Shown: piece by piece, positions 38,117-49,935 of the stretch | Position numbering within the stretch: the stretch's first letter is position 1 | Layout: each line of letters begins with the position of its first letter | Assembly (NCBI RefSeq): GCF_017654505.1 | Contig: NC_054560.1 | Span: forward strand, 100,889 to 164,888 | DNA from: Polyodon spathula | Lineage: Eukaryota; Chordata; Actinopteri; Acipenseriformes; Polyodontidae | DNA: 64,000 nucleotides | Reading direction: 5' to 3' | Notes under the pieces: generated by a model | Told to the model about the DNA's origin: nothing | The model's database searches: none | What the model saw: only the letters and a program-made list of their open reading frames with translations | Translations under genes and position numbers: made by a program

Positions 38117-39979
38117 TTTCATGTCAATTGCATGGCAAAGGTATCACAATCATGTGAATTAGTCATTTTTTCTACTGCATTCTTGCACAGTTTAGCCATT
38201 GTGTAAACTGCTTTTAGACAATAGACCACGCTGGCAGTGAAGTTCAATTAAATTCCTCCTAAAGGTTGCTCCCCTCCCCCTCATCAGGTCTAGAGCTCAG
38301 AACAAAGTTTTAAACGTCATGATTTGTGGTGTTTTTTATTTCATATACTATTTCCAGAAAATGTATCCGTGCTGCTGCGATGAACACAGGTTTAGAATAT
38401 TTAAATGAGTCAATCTTTCATTCTGAATACGGAACTCCTTCAAATTGCCTATTCAAGCCAGGAGAGACAGGCTCCCTGTGCAGCAGGATGTGTGCTAGAT
38501 ATTCCGTACATCATTGATTTCCTTTCCTTTCCTGACCTAGTCATTTGTAAAGTGTGTTATAGTACTGAATGCAAACATAGCCACTGACATTTCAAGCAGT
38601 ATTTGTTCAAACGTTAGAATACTCAAAGATTAAAATTGGTGAGATGGTGTCCTGGCTTTGCTTGGTCAGGATTGATTTTTCCCGCGTCTGAGTAACAGTC
38701 CCCCTGCATTGTAACGTGGAACCAGTTTAAGACAACTGAACACAGCATTGTGGTGTCTGTTACTGCAATGCCAACTCTGCCAAGCTCACCCCGCGCTCCG
38801 TCTGACATTCTGCCAATTCCACATCTTAGCTCTTACTGTTTCTTTCCTTCTCTGGGATTTTGGGAAGGCGGGACACAAGTCTCAAAACCCTGGGACAGAG
38901 CCAGACAGGAGTCAGGTCACTCCGGGGCATGGACAGTTGCGGCTGGGCTGGGCTGGGCTGGGCTGAAACCTCATACTATTTTGAAGGACACCCTACAGTA
39001 CATGGTATTATATCCTGTACATTGCTACTGCATCATACAGTACAATATATTTCACAAGCAAATCTCTGCTCTAGAGGTAAGGAGGAGCAGGAGGAGAGGA
39101 TGTAGTGCTGTGACTCAGCCTGCTGCAATGTTGTTGGGAACTGCATTTTTTATTCATTTATTCATACAATTCAAAGCATCCCCAGATTCTGCCTCTCTTA
39201 TGGTAAGCCAGGAAGTAACACATGAAGAAAAATGCTGGTTCCCGGAACAAGAGGCAGGTGGGCAGGCAATGAGCTGCGGCTGTCATTCCCAGCAGTGAAA
39301 TCCAGTTCCTCCATCCGGAAACGCTTCTTAAGGAGCCAATGATAAGGCGCTCTGCTGCCTGGCTTCTCCGTGCACAGTGTAGCCAATCAGAGGGCAGGAG
39401 GGAGGGGGAGTTCTAGAACTCTCCAGGGCAGTGCTGTACGGTACACAATGTGCCTGCTGCAGCAGCAGCCTGATCACACCTCATTAACAAAGGCTCTGGG
39501 AACACTGCTGACTTCTCAGACCATGCTGGGTAATATGCCATCCTCCCTGCAGTCACAATGCCTTCAGCAGAGAAGAGGGTGCACTCTCTGTTCTGCATCT
39601 GGGGGATGGGAAGGAGCACGGCAATACAGGTTGAGCAGTTCAGTGTACACCATGGAGATGATCTGAATTGTCAGCAGGCACACCCAGGACTGTGGCAAAC
39701 TGCTCTCACGAAAGCATCTACACGGAAACAGCACACACACACAAAGACAAGGACACACAGACACAGGCTGTACTACACACACACTGTACTGCAGCCTGTC
39801 CTGCATGTTAGACAAAAGAACCATCCCAGTACATCCTCCAAGTCTTTATTCTTTTAAAGCTGCCCGTATTCCAGTTTAATTTTACTCTAAAAAGATTCCT
39901 CTGTGATCTTTGTTAGTAGGATAGAACCCTAAGTGATCCTGATCCTTTTTGTAGGAGTGGAAGAAAACTGATATTTAAA

Positions 39980-40054
<75 letters not shown>

Positions 40055-43000
40055 CTTTATTTTATATAGTTTTTGGGACTCTTAAGAGCACAGCTTCAGC
40101 AGATGGCAGGTTTCGCACAGGAATACAGTCAATCAATCCTGGACTTAATAGACAGCCAATGCCTGTTTAAAAAAAACTAACCAGAAAAAAATCACAATTT
40201 GACAGTTGCATGTCCAAACACAACCAACCACAATTAACAGCAATCAATCTACAAAGCCCCAAAATGGAGCATGTTTTATAAGCACCCTGTCCGAGAAAGC
40301 TGCCACTGAAGGAGTGGGTCAGGCCTGGGTGTGAGCATTGACACGAGAATGGAGCAAAGTATTAAAAATGCAATATTAAAAACAGCATCGCCCCGTGTGT
40401 AAGCACTGTACATTACGAAGGGGTTGTCAATGATGAAATCGTAACAGACATTCAGTCTAAGGCTTGAAAAAGTATTATTTCATTTATTTTACCATCTCTA
40501 AATTTAGCACTGTTGAGTGCTTTATACCCAAGGCTGAGTGTTATATATAAAGCAGGGTGTGGCGCTCCTGGATAATGGATTTATGTCAAGTTTCCAGTAG
40601 GGAAACAGCAAAGTGAAATTTTCCAGCCCCTCCCACGCTGCCCTGCGCAGTAGCCCACCCTGGCAGACAGCTGGCACACACATGTAAACACAGGCACAGT
40701 GCCAGGGGAACACATGGCTGGGAAGACCCGCCCGTCTGGGGGCTCTCAGAGCCGAGAAGAACAGCATAAACAAATAAACATGTTTACGATGGCAGGGGCA
40801 CTGAGGGGAAAACAAAACCAAAGTCTGTGATCACTGGGGCGGGCTGCTACCCTTCCTGATTCAACTGGATCCAAGTCACAGAGTTCATCTACAGTAATTC
40901 AGAGCTGAAACACCAAGAGAAACGTCACAGAGTCAATGACAAACACTTCAATCAGAACTCAGGTAGAAGTCTCAATGAAGACATGCATTGATGAAGTTTC
41001 TTTTAGTATTTGTGAAATCACAGAGTTGGACAGAGCCCATGTTCTAGTCAGCAGGTTTACATTAATTCCATCTGTGTACAAATGCAGTGAAAATTTTGCA
41101 CATCATTTCTCCACAAGTCAGGCAATATTATATGCGATCAGGGTGTTCCCTGTTAAATTGGGGTCCCACACCCTGTTAACGAGAACATCAAAGTGATCTC
41201 AACTCATTCCCTTTACTGACATTTCACAACTGAAAGAAATACAGCGACAACCAACATTATAATAATGATGCCGATCATGTCTGACTTGCAGTTAGATCTA
41301 CAGCCATTTTGCCAGATGAATTGAGCCCCAGTGTTCCTTAATGCTGCAGTCTTATTTCAACCAGTCTTAGTCTGACAGAAATCTTGATCTCCCCAGCAAC
41401 ACAGACCGATTTTTATTTTTATCTGAAAAGCAAATGCATTCTTTTTTTCTTTTAATAGTTCAAACGTAGGTTCTTTCCTCCCTGAAGATTGTTTAAAAGA
41501 AAAAGTTGCATTGAATCTTGAACCATTTTGTTCTCTTTGGGAAAGGAGCATGTCTGATAATTACACTGCATTAGCATCAATCACTTGTGCTGATGAAGAT
41601 TTTAGCAGCCAGCAGAGGAACAGTAAAAAGCAATGGTCCGTCTGGAGGATTCAGTGATATTAAGAGTTGCTAATAATCATGGTTTTGTATATAAATAGAA
41701 TCTAATTAGAGCTTTAGCACAGAGGAAACGACAGTGTTGAAAATAAAAATGATTGCATTGCTTTTATTAATTGCAATGCTGTGACGCATGAAAGGTCATG
41801 CTTTATATTTAGAATGCACCCATGCACTAAGCTAGTCACTCAGTATTTTGAGGTTATGCATATTTTTTTATAAAAACCTTCCAAAAAAGAAATAAAACTG
41901 TTTCAATGATACAGCCGACACCTTAAAAGCACAAAATCAATTTAGTCGATTACTGATCGCCATGGCTTTTATTAAACACTGATTGATCGATTAATCGCCC
42001 TGGTGCTCTACAGGAGCCTCCCTTTGATTATGTTGAGGGCACATGCGTATTTTCAGTTGTACTCGAAGGCTTTCACAAACATATTTCTTGCTTCAGGATA
42101 GCAACACTGAGAAATGCATATCTTGTATTATCACTACAGGCACGTGCTTCCAGCTGAAAGACTTTTGTCTTTGCATATGTTTTGCTTCTTGCTTTTGAGT
42201 ACGGGATTTGGAGGGGGGTTAGCAGCGATGGTCTTGCACCACAGTGTCATCAACCTGCTTGTAACATAACCCTACTGCAGGGGTACTTCCACATTTAAAC
42301 TGGCTGAAGCCGGGACTCGAGAATGTTCTGGAACTCAGCACAACAACACGTGGCGTCTCGGGAGTCAGGGAGGGGATAATGACGGTGCGAGACCCCTCCA
42401 GCCCTTGTTGATAGATCAAGTTAATGAAAGGAAAAATAAAATCACTGATCTGAGTGGAGTACACGGCTCTCTCGTAAAAAGACAAAAAGTAGGAGTGAAG
42501 CAGAATAAGATAACTGGATTTTTTTTCCCCCTGATGCCACTCAGCAAGAGTCAAGCTTATCTCCTACTCTACTCATTACAAAACACCAGCAGTGCAAGAC
42601 AATGCTGAACCATCTGTATCATGAAAGAGTACATCACCACAGACTGCACAGCACACCCCCAGCATGTAAGAGAAAACAGCAAACTTTATAAGATTGTACT
42701 GGGGGTATACCTTTCTTTCATATAAAGTGTTTTTGATCAAAAAAATATTTGTCAGGCTGCTTTCCCTACACTTGCATACTTTAAAAAAAAAAAAAAAGTG
42801 TCTCCCTACCACAGCTCAGCCAATCGAACAAAAAAGTAGGTCACTACCATTGTAATTGTAACAAGAAGAAATTCTACTTGCAAATCTGTGTGAGTGCTTA
42901 TCATGATAAATCCTTCAATATGCACAGTGTTAAGCATGGTAATTACCTCGTAAAGTGGACAATGACAAAGGGGTATACCGACTCCCAGCTAGAACTTAAC

Positions 43001-43500
43001 TCAGCAGCTAACTGCTAATGCAGGAGTCATGAACTGCAGGCAGACAGGAGAGCGAAGCGTGGTGGGTCTGATCAGTGAAGGACTTCTGGGCTATAGTGGG
43101 TAATCAACAGCTTTTGGTCTGAAGATGAAGCCACTTAGAGAGAGATTATGGGCATGCAAAAGGCACAGGTTTACACCTTTGTTTCTCATCTCGCACTGTA
43201 AACTGCTTTTAGCGCGTTGGGAATGATGCGCTTCAGCCAGGCACAGACGCAGCCTGTCTCCACTCGGATTTCATGATTTGGTTTCCTTGTTTGATTACAC
43301 AGGCCAGAGAATGACAACAGTATGTTTACTACAGTACAGTATGTGAGCTGAAGACTAGTTTTGTACTTGGCATCTGGATGTCACACTTTTGCATAGACAG
43401 GATCTGAAAAACCATTTATTTAATTGCGACTGCATTTGGTATTAGAGTTATTTAGCAACCATTACTGGGAGTATCAGATTGTGATGATATATGGAGGCAT
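38117..43500. other. no recognised gene; microsatellites
   Basis: The stretch holds (GGGCT)n at 38940-38965 and (AAT)n at about 39978-40054, followed by a tttatatagt-type retroposon-like tail. Poly-A and poly-T runs are scattered. No exon was recognised, and many short ORFs have no family resemblance. Confidence 0.5.
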
Positions 43501-44000
43501 NNNNNNNNNNNNNNNNNNNNNNNNNNNNNNNNNNNNNNNNNNNNNNNNNNNNNNNNNNNNNNNNNNNNNNNNNNNNNNNNNNNNNNNNNNNNNNNNNNNN
43601 NNNNNNNNNNNNNNNNNNNNNNNNNNNNNNNNNNNNNNNNNNNNNNNNNNNNNNNNNNNNNNNNNNNNNNNNNNNNNNNNNNNNNNNNNNNNNNNNNNNN
43701 NNNNNNNNNNNNNNNNNNNNNNNNNNNNNNNNNNNNNNNNNNNNNNNNNNNNNNNNNNNNNNNNNNNNNNNNNNNNNNNNNNNNNNNNNNNNNNNNNNNN
43801 NNNNNNNNNNNNNNNNNNNNNNNNNNNNNNNNNNNNNNNNNNNNNNNNNNNNNNNNNNNNNNNNNNNNNNNNNNNNNNNNNNNNNNNNNNNNNNNNNNNN
43901 NNNNNNNNNNNNNNNNNNNNNNNNNNNNNNNNNNNNNNNNNNNNNNNNNNNNNNNNNNNNNNNNNNNNNNNNNNNNNNNNNNNNNNNNNNNNNNNNNNNN
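43501..44000. other. assembly gap (500 N)
   Basis: This is a second exact 500-N placeholder. The sequence between the two gaps is exactly 25,000 bp. Confidence 0.99.
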
Positions 44001-44075
44001 TGGTTTAATACTGCTTGTGTAACGATGCTGCTGTTTTTGGATGTGTTATTGAAAAGGGATTATTCTATGCAGTTA

Positions 44076-44310
44076 GGAGCTGCTCTTCAGTATTAGTGGC
44101 ATGCCATAGATCAGTAAAGGTATATAGAAATAAGAGCCAGCGCCATCTAATGATCTGCCACTGTGGATCAAGTTTCTTTTTTTTTCTAGCAGTACACTTC
44201 TGTGCACTAGATGGCGCTGGTGCTTGCTAATATAAAGATTGGCTGATCCAGCCTGCATAACACAATTGTCTATGATAGGAAATTAAAAGCAGCTCCTGAA
44301 CTCAGAGTCA
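44076..44310. mobile_element. foldback element with paired CTCF-like motifs, family 3 copy 1
   Basis: The outer arms are gagctgctcttcag (left) and agcagctcctgaactc (right). Inside, the left arm has gagccagcgccatctaatg and the right arm gcactagatggcgctggtgc, again inverted. Each arm thus holds a CTCF-like word (minus CATTAGATGGCGCT, plus GCACTAGATGGCGCT), facing apart. Copy 2 is at 54403-54640, and a fragment of the outer right arm lies at 31710-31760. No ORF is present, so it is probably a MITE. Confidence 0.7.
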
Positions 44311-46308
44311 AAGCACCCGAGCACAGATTTACCAAAAAAGTCCAAGAGTGAATTATAGGGGACTATAATTATAGGGGACAACGCTAGGGGACTATGTTTG
44401 AGACACAAAGTTGGGTTACATTTCGTGTTCGTTGGTATAGCTCAGTAACCCTCAGAGTTTTCATTGTATTTGTCAGAATATCAAGGTCTTTTTTACAAAC
44501 TACTTATTCCAAATTGTGGAATAAAAGTGCATTAAAATAGAGATTTATCAAATGGCACGAGAGCGGAGACTGGAAGCACGGAGCAATATTAGGTTGTAAG
44601 GACTTGAATTCCCTTACCAATCCATACACTAGTACAGCAGATTATGTCGTGACCCTGGGCAAAACTTTGAGGTCTTACCGCATCCTATTGACAACCGTTT
44701 TGCTTCAAACTATTGTGGCAATTGATCTTAACGTCGCCCAGTTAACCTCCTGTATCTCTGCTCTCGCTCTGCAGCCCTGGCTGTGCTCGACCTTGTTTAC
44801 TCCGTCGCTGGCTCCTGATGCTGGGGCCGCGCGATCTAGGAGGAGCCCTTTGGTATTCCGAGCGTGCAGAGCAGAACTCGACGCGTTCCAAACCTATTGC
44901 TCACACGTGACAAGCGCCACGGCCCAAGAGCATGTTCCACGGCATAAATGGCTGGAAAGCTGAGATATTTCTCTCAGGTTCCCCGGGAACGAGTCGATGA
45001 ATTATGCATGAGTGTAGTCATTTCGTGCTTCAGCAATGATTCCTCATGCTGTATGCTGTTCGCCCAAACTGAGTTCCATGCGTATGACTGGCTAATCTGA
45101 TGCTATTTGAGGTCTTAGTTTTTGATCCCCATTAAAGCTGGGTCATGTTATCTCATGCTGGAGTAAACTGATCGTCACCGAACATGATGGCACAGTGGTC
45201 TTCTGTTTCCCAGGGTGTTGACCTTTCAATGCACGCAGGGGGGTTCCAGTGTGGATAAGTGGACATGCCAGCTTCTGTGAAGGGAGCAAACAGCTACAGT
45301 GAAAGAAGGAGTCTGACACAACACCAGATAAATGGCTTGTGTATATTATGTGATTGTATTATTGCTATGAAAAAACTAGGTCTGATGTTCAAGACATTAA
45401 TTCAACAACAAGCTCAAGGAGCCTCGATGGACGACGGTGGAAAGGTCAGTAGTGAAGCGCAGAGCCGGTGGAGCCACAAGAGATCTTGTTATGTTTTCGA
45501 ATGAGTTAATCAAAGACTGGGTGGCCACAGCAGGCAATAAAGTCCTGCAAAGATGCAGCAGGAGAGCACGTAATGAAGCGTGTGGTAACAGAGCTCCTCA
45601 GAAAGACTGCAAGCGTTAAAGAGACGTTATTTCAAGCAGCTTGCTGTTCGCACGCTGCATCTGCTTCGCTGTGCTTTGCTTCAGATCTCCCTCCTGGGGT
45701 TGCAGGCATGTGGGGAGCGCTCGCATGTTAATATCGCATTATTGTACTGCACAAATTGACAAGGTGGGATTGCATGCAAGATCACAGAGGTGCTGCGGGA
45801 GATGCCATCTGAGAGAATCCTGCTGGTGACACGGAGGAAATCATAGAGGTTTAAATTACAGCTGTTTCCTGACCCCTCCCACCCCATATAAAACAATACT
45901 ACAGTACCATCCATAGTTTCCAATATGTCAGTCAGTAGGTAAGCCTGTTCTGGTCAGTGAAATCAAGTTTGCAGTTCACAAAACACTTTGCAAGGATATT
46001 CCGGCCAACCAATCAATCTTCTTTGTAGGTATTTTTAGTTTCCTGCCTGAAACTTTTCAGCTTTATAATCTCGGGTCAGAATAGACAGCCCCCCTCCCCT
46101 CTCCTGTCAAATCCATTTCAATTGGGACTCTGTCAGTCAGTCCCAGTTAGAATTGGTATAACTCCATCTCTCCACAATGGTTACCTAGTGAGCAACCAAG
46201 AAAGGACGCAAGAGGCAGCTTTTAAATCTCTGACCGCAGAAGAAAATGTAAGCTGCACATGAAAGCTGTGAATTTATTATACCATCGGTTGGTGATTTAT
46301 AAATACAC
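44311..46308. other. no recognised gene
   Basis: A locally GC-rich stretch at 44640-44990 has a 119-codon plus ORF without recognisable domain. Otherwise the sequence looks unique. It does not continue MAP1S. Confidence 0.5.
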
Positions 46309-46445
46309 TTTTGTGTAATGTCCAGTTTCAGATTGGATTGTAGTTTGTAAACTGCAGATGGAACCGGCTGCAGCCCTAGTTTGATACCGGGAACGAGATG
46401 AGATTTCCATACACTGGTTTCAGGCTGCAGATAGAAATGTTGTTT
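46309..46445. repeat. dispersed repeat, family 4 copy 1
   Basis: It shares ggattgtag, actgcagatggaacc, ctgcagcc, agtttgatac and ggaac with 49798-49935 in the same order and spacing. The palindrome around gcagatggaaccatctgc is intact only in copy 2. Confidence 0.6.
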
Positions 46446-46896
46446 TATTCAATAGCTTCTTATACTTTTACCAAGGGAGGTTTTCAATCTAGCTCAAGTA
46501 CATTCAACACAGGCTATGATTTGGCAAAATTGTGAGTCTCTGCTTTACAGAGGGGCTAGAATCTCCTGTGCGGGGCCTGACTGGTTCCAGTGCCATTATC
46601 CATTACCTTCCACAGTGAATCCCCAAATGCTTCTCCCAAGTCTTGCAGGTCTGAAGTTGCATGGGTGCTCATTGCACCACTATGTTGACTAATTCGCCAA
46701 CAGTGTTATTTATAGAAGGAATTTTACTGCATCGCCCTCATTTAAATTATGCTGATGCCTAAGCATTTTTTTTTTTCAAAAACAATTTCCTTCAGTCAGC
46801 TAGTGAGAGTGCTTGTGGCTCAGTGCTCTGAAGAAATAATCAATTACCAAGGAACTCTATGTTGAAAGATGTATCTGTGGTCTGTGTATCTATTAT

Positions 46897-47330
46897 ACTT
46901 ATGTAACCCTGGCAACAATAACCAAATGAAGGCCTCCCCAAAAGCCTATGTGCTGCGTCCCTCAGCCACGTTGCTCCAACGTGTTTCTCAATTTCATCTT
47001 CCCATCTTCCTGGAGGTTTTCTTCTTGGTCTCTTTATTTCTCTCGGGGTCCAGTCTCGTATCTACTTGGTCTTCTTGTTACATGTCCGACCCACACTGCC
47101 ATTTCATCTTTTTTCGCTCTTATAATAACATTGCATACTTTTGCTTGCGCTCTTATCCATTCCTTCCTTTTCCTGTCTCATCTTGTTATTCCCAGCATGC
47201 ATCTTTCCATACGTACAATTGGTTCTCCATTGCTGAAACTAACTGTCCTAAGTATACGTATTTATTGATTTCTTCAAGCTTGATCCCATTGACTTCAGTT
47301 GACTGTGGAGTGGTATATTTATTGAACGTG
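46897..47330 (-). pseudogene. broken non-LTR retrotransposon reverse transcriptase, C-terminal part
   Basis: Minus-strand translation gives VNGIKLEEINKYVYLGQLVS, then ERCMLGITR, WIRAQAKVCNVI, VWVGHVTRRP, PREIKRPRRKPPGRWEDEIE and KHVGATWLRDAAHR. This is the typical order of the carboxy-terminal part of endonuclease-reverse transcriptase LINE proteins (RTE-like). At least one stop and two frameshifts break it, and a segment after YLGQLVS is missing. The plus ORF over the same stretch is its shadow. Confidence 0.8.
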
Positions 47331-47385
47331 ACTTGAACATGACTTATTTATTGACATGACATAATGTGTATATAATCTATATCAA

Positions 47386-47550
<165 letters not shown>

Positions 47551-48887
47551 TCTCCAGTTAAATTGTGATTATGGTTGATGGAACCCAGGGATCAATCTGG
47601 ATTCTTAACACTAAAGAAGCTTGAACTTGCTACAAAAATCAAATTAGCAGCACTAAAAAAAAACTAGACAGTGTGCCAGAGTGGCAGGAACATAATTAAC
47701 ACAAGTGTAATGAAGAAGGGAATAAACGGGAAGTCTGGGAATGTGCGCGAATCTGATCTGTCTAGGTGGAGCAAACACTTTGGACTTTAATTAAGCAAGC
47801 TTTGGTGATTACAGAAATTAACTATGCACTGTAACTTTTTTATTCCCCCTTCTAATTTGTTCATGTAGTCTAGTGCTGTTGCTTGCAGAATTTCAGAGAC
47901 CCTTTAACAAGTTACAAAGGTGTCTGGATAGTTATAGTGCAGGCAGTGTCCACTAAAGCAAAGCCACTATACAGTATTCATCATAGAGTGCATTATTCCC
48001 TCTACTGCCAAATCGGCAACTTCAGCAGCTAATAGCAATTATAATGACCACTTTTAACAGGTCTACTTTTAAAAACGTATATGACGCTATCGTTTGATTA
48101 ATTTTACAAGTCAACTCACTTTAACATTTAGAGCCAGTCAACCAACATCAATTTAATGGTCTTTTTTTTCAGTAATATAGGCAAACGATTAGTAATGTGC
48201 ATGATAAAGCTTTTAAACACGCATGTGGTAGTAACAGTGTGGGTTATTATACTGAGTGGCCACGTCGGAGTCGCTTAGCATGTGCTGCTGGGCTCCTGAG
48301 GGTTGTTAATGGTTGCTGTGGTAACCTGCTGTGTGTGACGCAGTTCGGAGAGCTCTCACAGCTCCAGGAGGAAGATGGCTATCAGAGCGCATCTCTGCTG
48401 TGGAAACGAGACAGCTGCCCCGGTTTTCAAAGCCGGTTAGTCCGGAATGCAATTCAAAGCTAAACCATTTAAAATTATTTTTCTGGTCAGTCCTATCGAT
48501 TCCCTCTTACCTGCCCATATAAAATATTCCCATAGTAAAATCACAGCAAAGTGTAACAATGAAATATAGTGAGAGCATTTCCAGAGGCTTCTACTGCATT
48601 CTTTTTTTGCGGGAGAAATGCTAGCAAATGCTAGTAGTAAAAGATCCTAAAAATGAGCGAGCCTCGCTCCAAATGAGAGATGCTTGACAGTCCTTCACGT
48701 GTCAGGCGTTTCCTATGATATTGCAACCTGCATCTGCCAGTGCCTTCGAGCTGCGTCTCTACTGACCTGACACTGTGATTTAGAGAGATTACAGCGTTCT
48801 TTCTGTCAGATCGGCAGGGGACTGGTCATTAAGACTGCCATTTACTTTTCCAGTCCATTAAAGATAATCAAGGACAGGAAGGGGTAC

Positions 48888-48909
48888 AGGGTGGGGGGGG
48901 GGGGGGGGG
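48888..48909. repeat. G-run
   Basis: A run of about 18 consecutive G lies in otherwise ordinary intergenic sequence. Confidence 0.9.
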
Positions 48910-48967
48910 AGTGACAGAGAAAAAGGCAGAGAGTGCCTGTCCTTTATAAAGAATGTAGTATAGCTTA

Positions 48968-49131
48968 GTCCAAAAACTGTATAAGCCCCCCATTGCATAG
49001 CAGTTTGATCAGTTCCTGGTTTTATAACACACACCTGAACTTGTTACCTAAACACTGTGGCTAATCAAGCTTGTTTTAAAACCTGGAATGGGTGAAACTG
49101 CTATGCAATGGGAGTCTCAGTTCCATCCCTG
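48968..49131. mobile_element. foldback MITE-like element, family 1 copy C
   Basis: The left arm has cattgcatagcagtttgatc and the right arm gaaactgctatgcaatggga. The centre has cactgtggctaatcaagctt, shared with copy A in opposite orientation. It ends in ttccatccctg like the other copies. Confidence 0.75.
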
Positions 49132-49797
49132 TACTATAGTCTCTGTCTTTCTTTTCCAATCCTATCTCACACACACAGAACTATAGACAGGGTAATCGGT
49201 GTCTTATTTCCATCCCTAGTTTTATAGAGAGAGAGGTGGTGAGGGTGGGTGGGAGAGGTTGTAAGAGGGGGGAGAGAGTAATTAGTGTGTCAGAGGGGGG
49301 CAGAAAGAGGTGTGTAATAGACTCCTAGCCACGATTCCGCAGTTATGAATGAATTACACTGACGCCTCATGTGGTGAGGGATCATGTTTTCCCTTTCTAC
49401 CTCGTTGAAGGTCAGATTAGAAGTTAAAAAAACGCCTGGCTGTGTGCTTCCATTCAGAAAACTGTCATGCATGACGGATTGCCGGATGCAGCAAGGTCTG
49501 CTGTTAACCCCCGCAGCGCTGGGCTCTGCAGGGCTGAGACACTGCTGCAGCTCCTTCTGAACCACCTCGCAATCATTCTGCCCAGTTCATCCACTATGCT
49601 TTTATTTTCATTTGGGGGGAATATATGTGAGTGGGAACGTTACTGCAGCATGTATAGTTAAGTTAATATCGTTTGTATGAAGACTCAATATCATTTACAT
49701 AAAAATCTATTTTTATTTTTGTCTTGTACATAATTCAGAGACTGATAAATTAATTTATAAATAATATCATACAAAACCCAAATAGGGGATCTTTGAT

Positions 49798-49935
49798 CTT
49801 GTGTAATGTGTCCATTTGCAAGGATTGTAGACTGCAGATGGAACCATCTGCAGCCCCAGTTTGATACTGGGAACCAAGAGGAGATGGGAGTTTTACAGAC
49901 TGGTTTCATGATGATTGACAAGTCGTTTTTATATG
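49798..49935. repeat. dispersed repeat, family 4 copy 2
   Basis: Homologous to 46309-46445. It contains the perfect palindrome gcagatggaaccatctgc. No coding capacity is visible. Confidence 0.6.

Noticed and set aside
44604..44963. 119-codon plus ORF in a GC-rich stretch
   Set aside because: No domain, no recognisable homolog and no splice context. Kept only as a remark in the intergenic entry.
46869..47336. 155-codon plus ORF
   Set aside because: Its complement reads as a broken LINE reverse transcriptase, so the plus ORF is a shadow.
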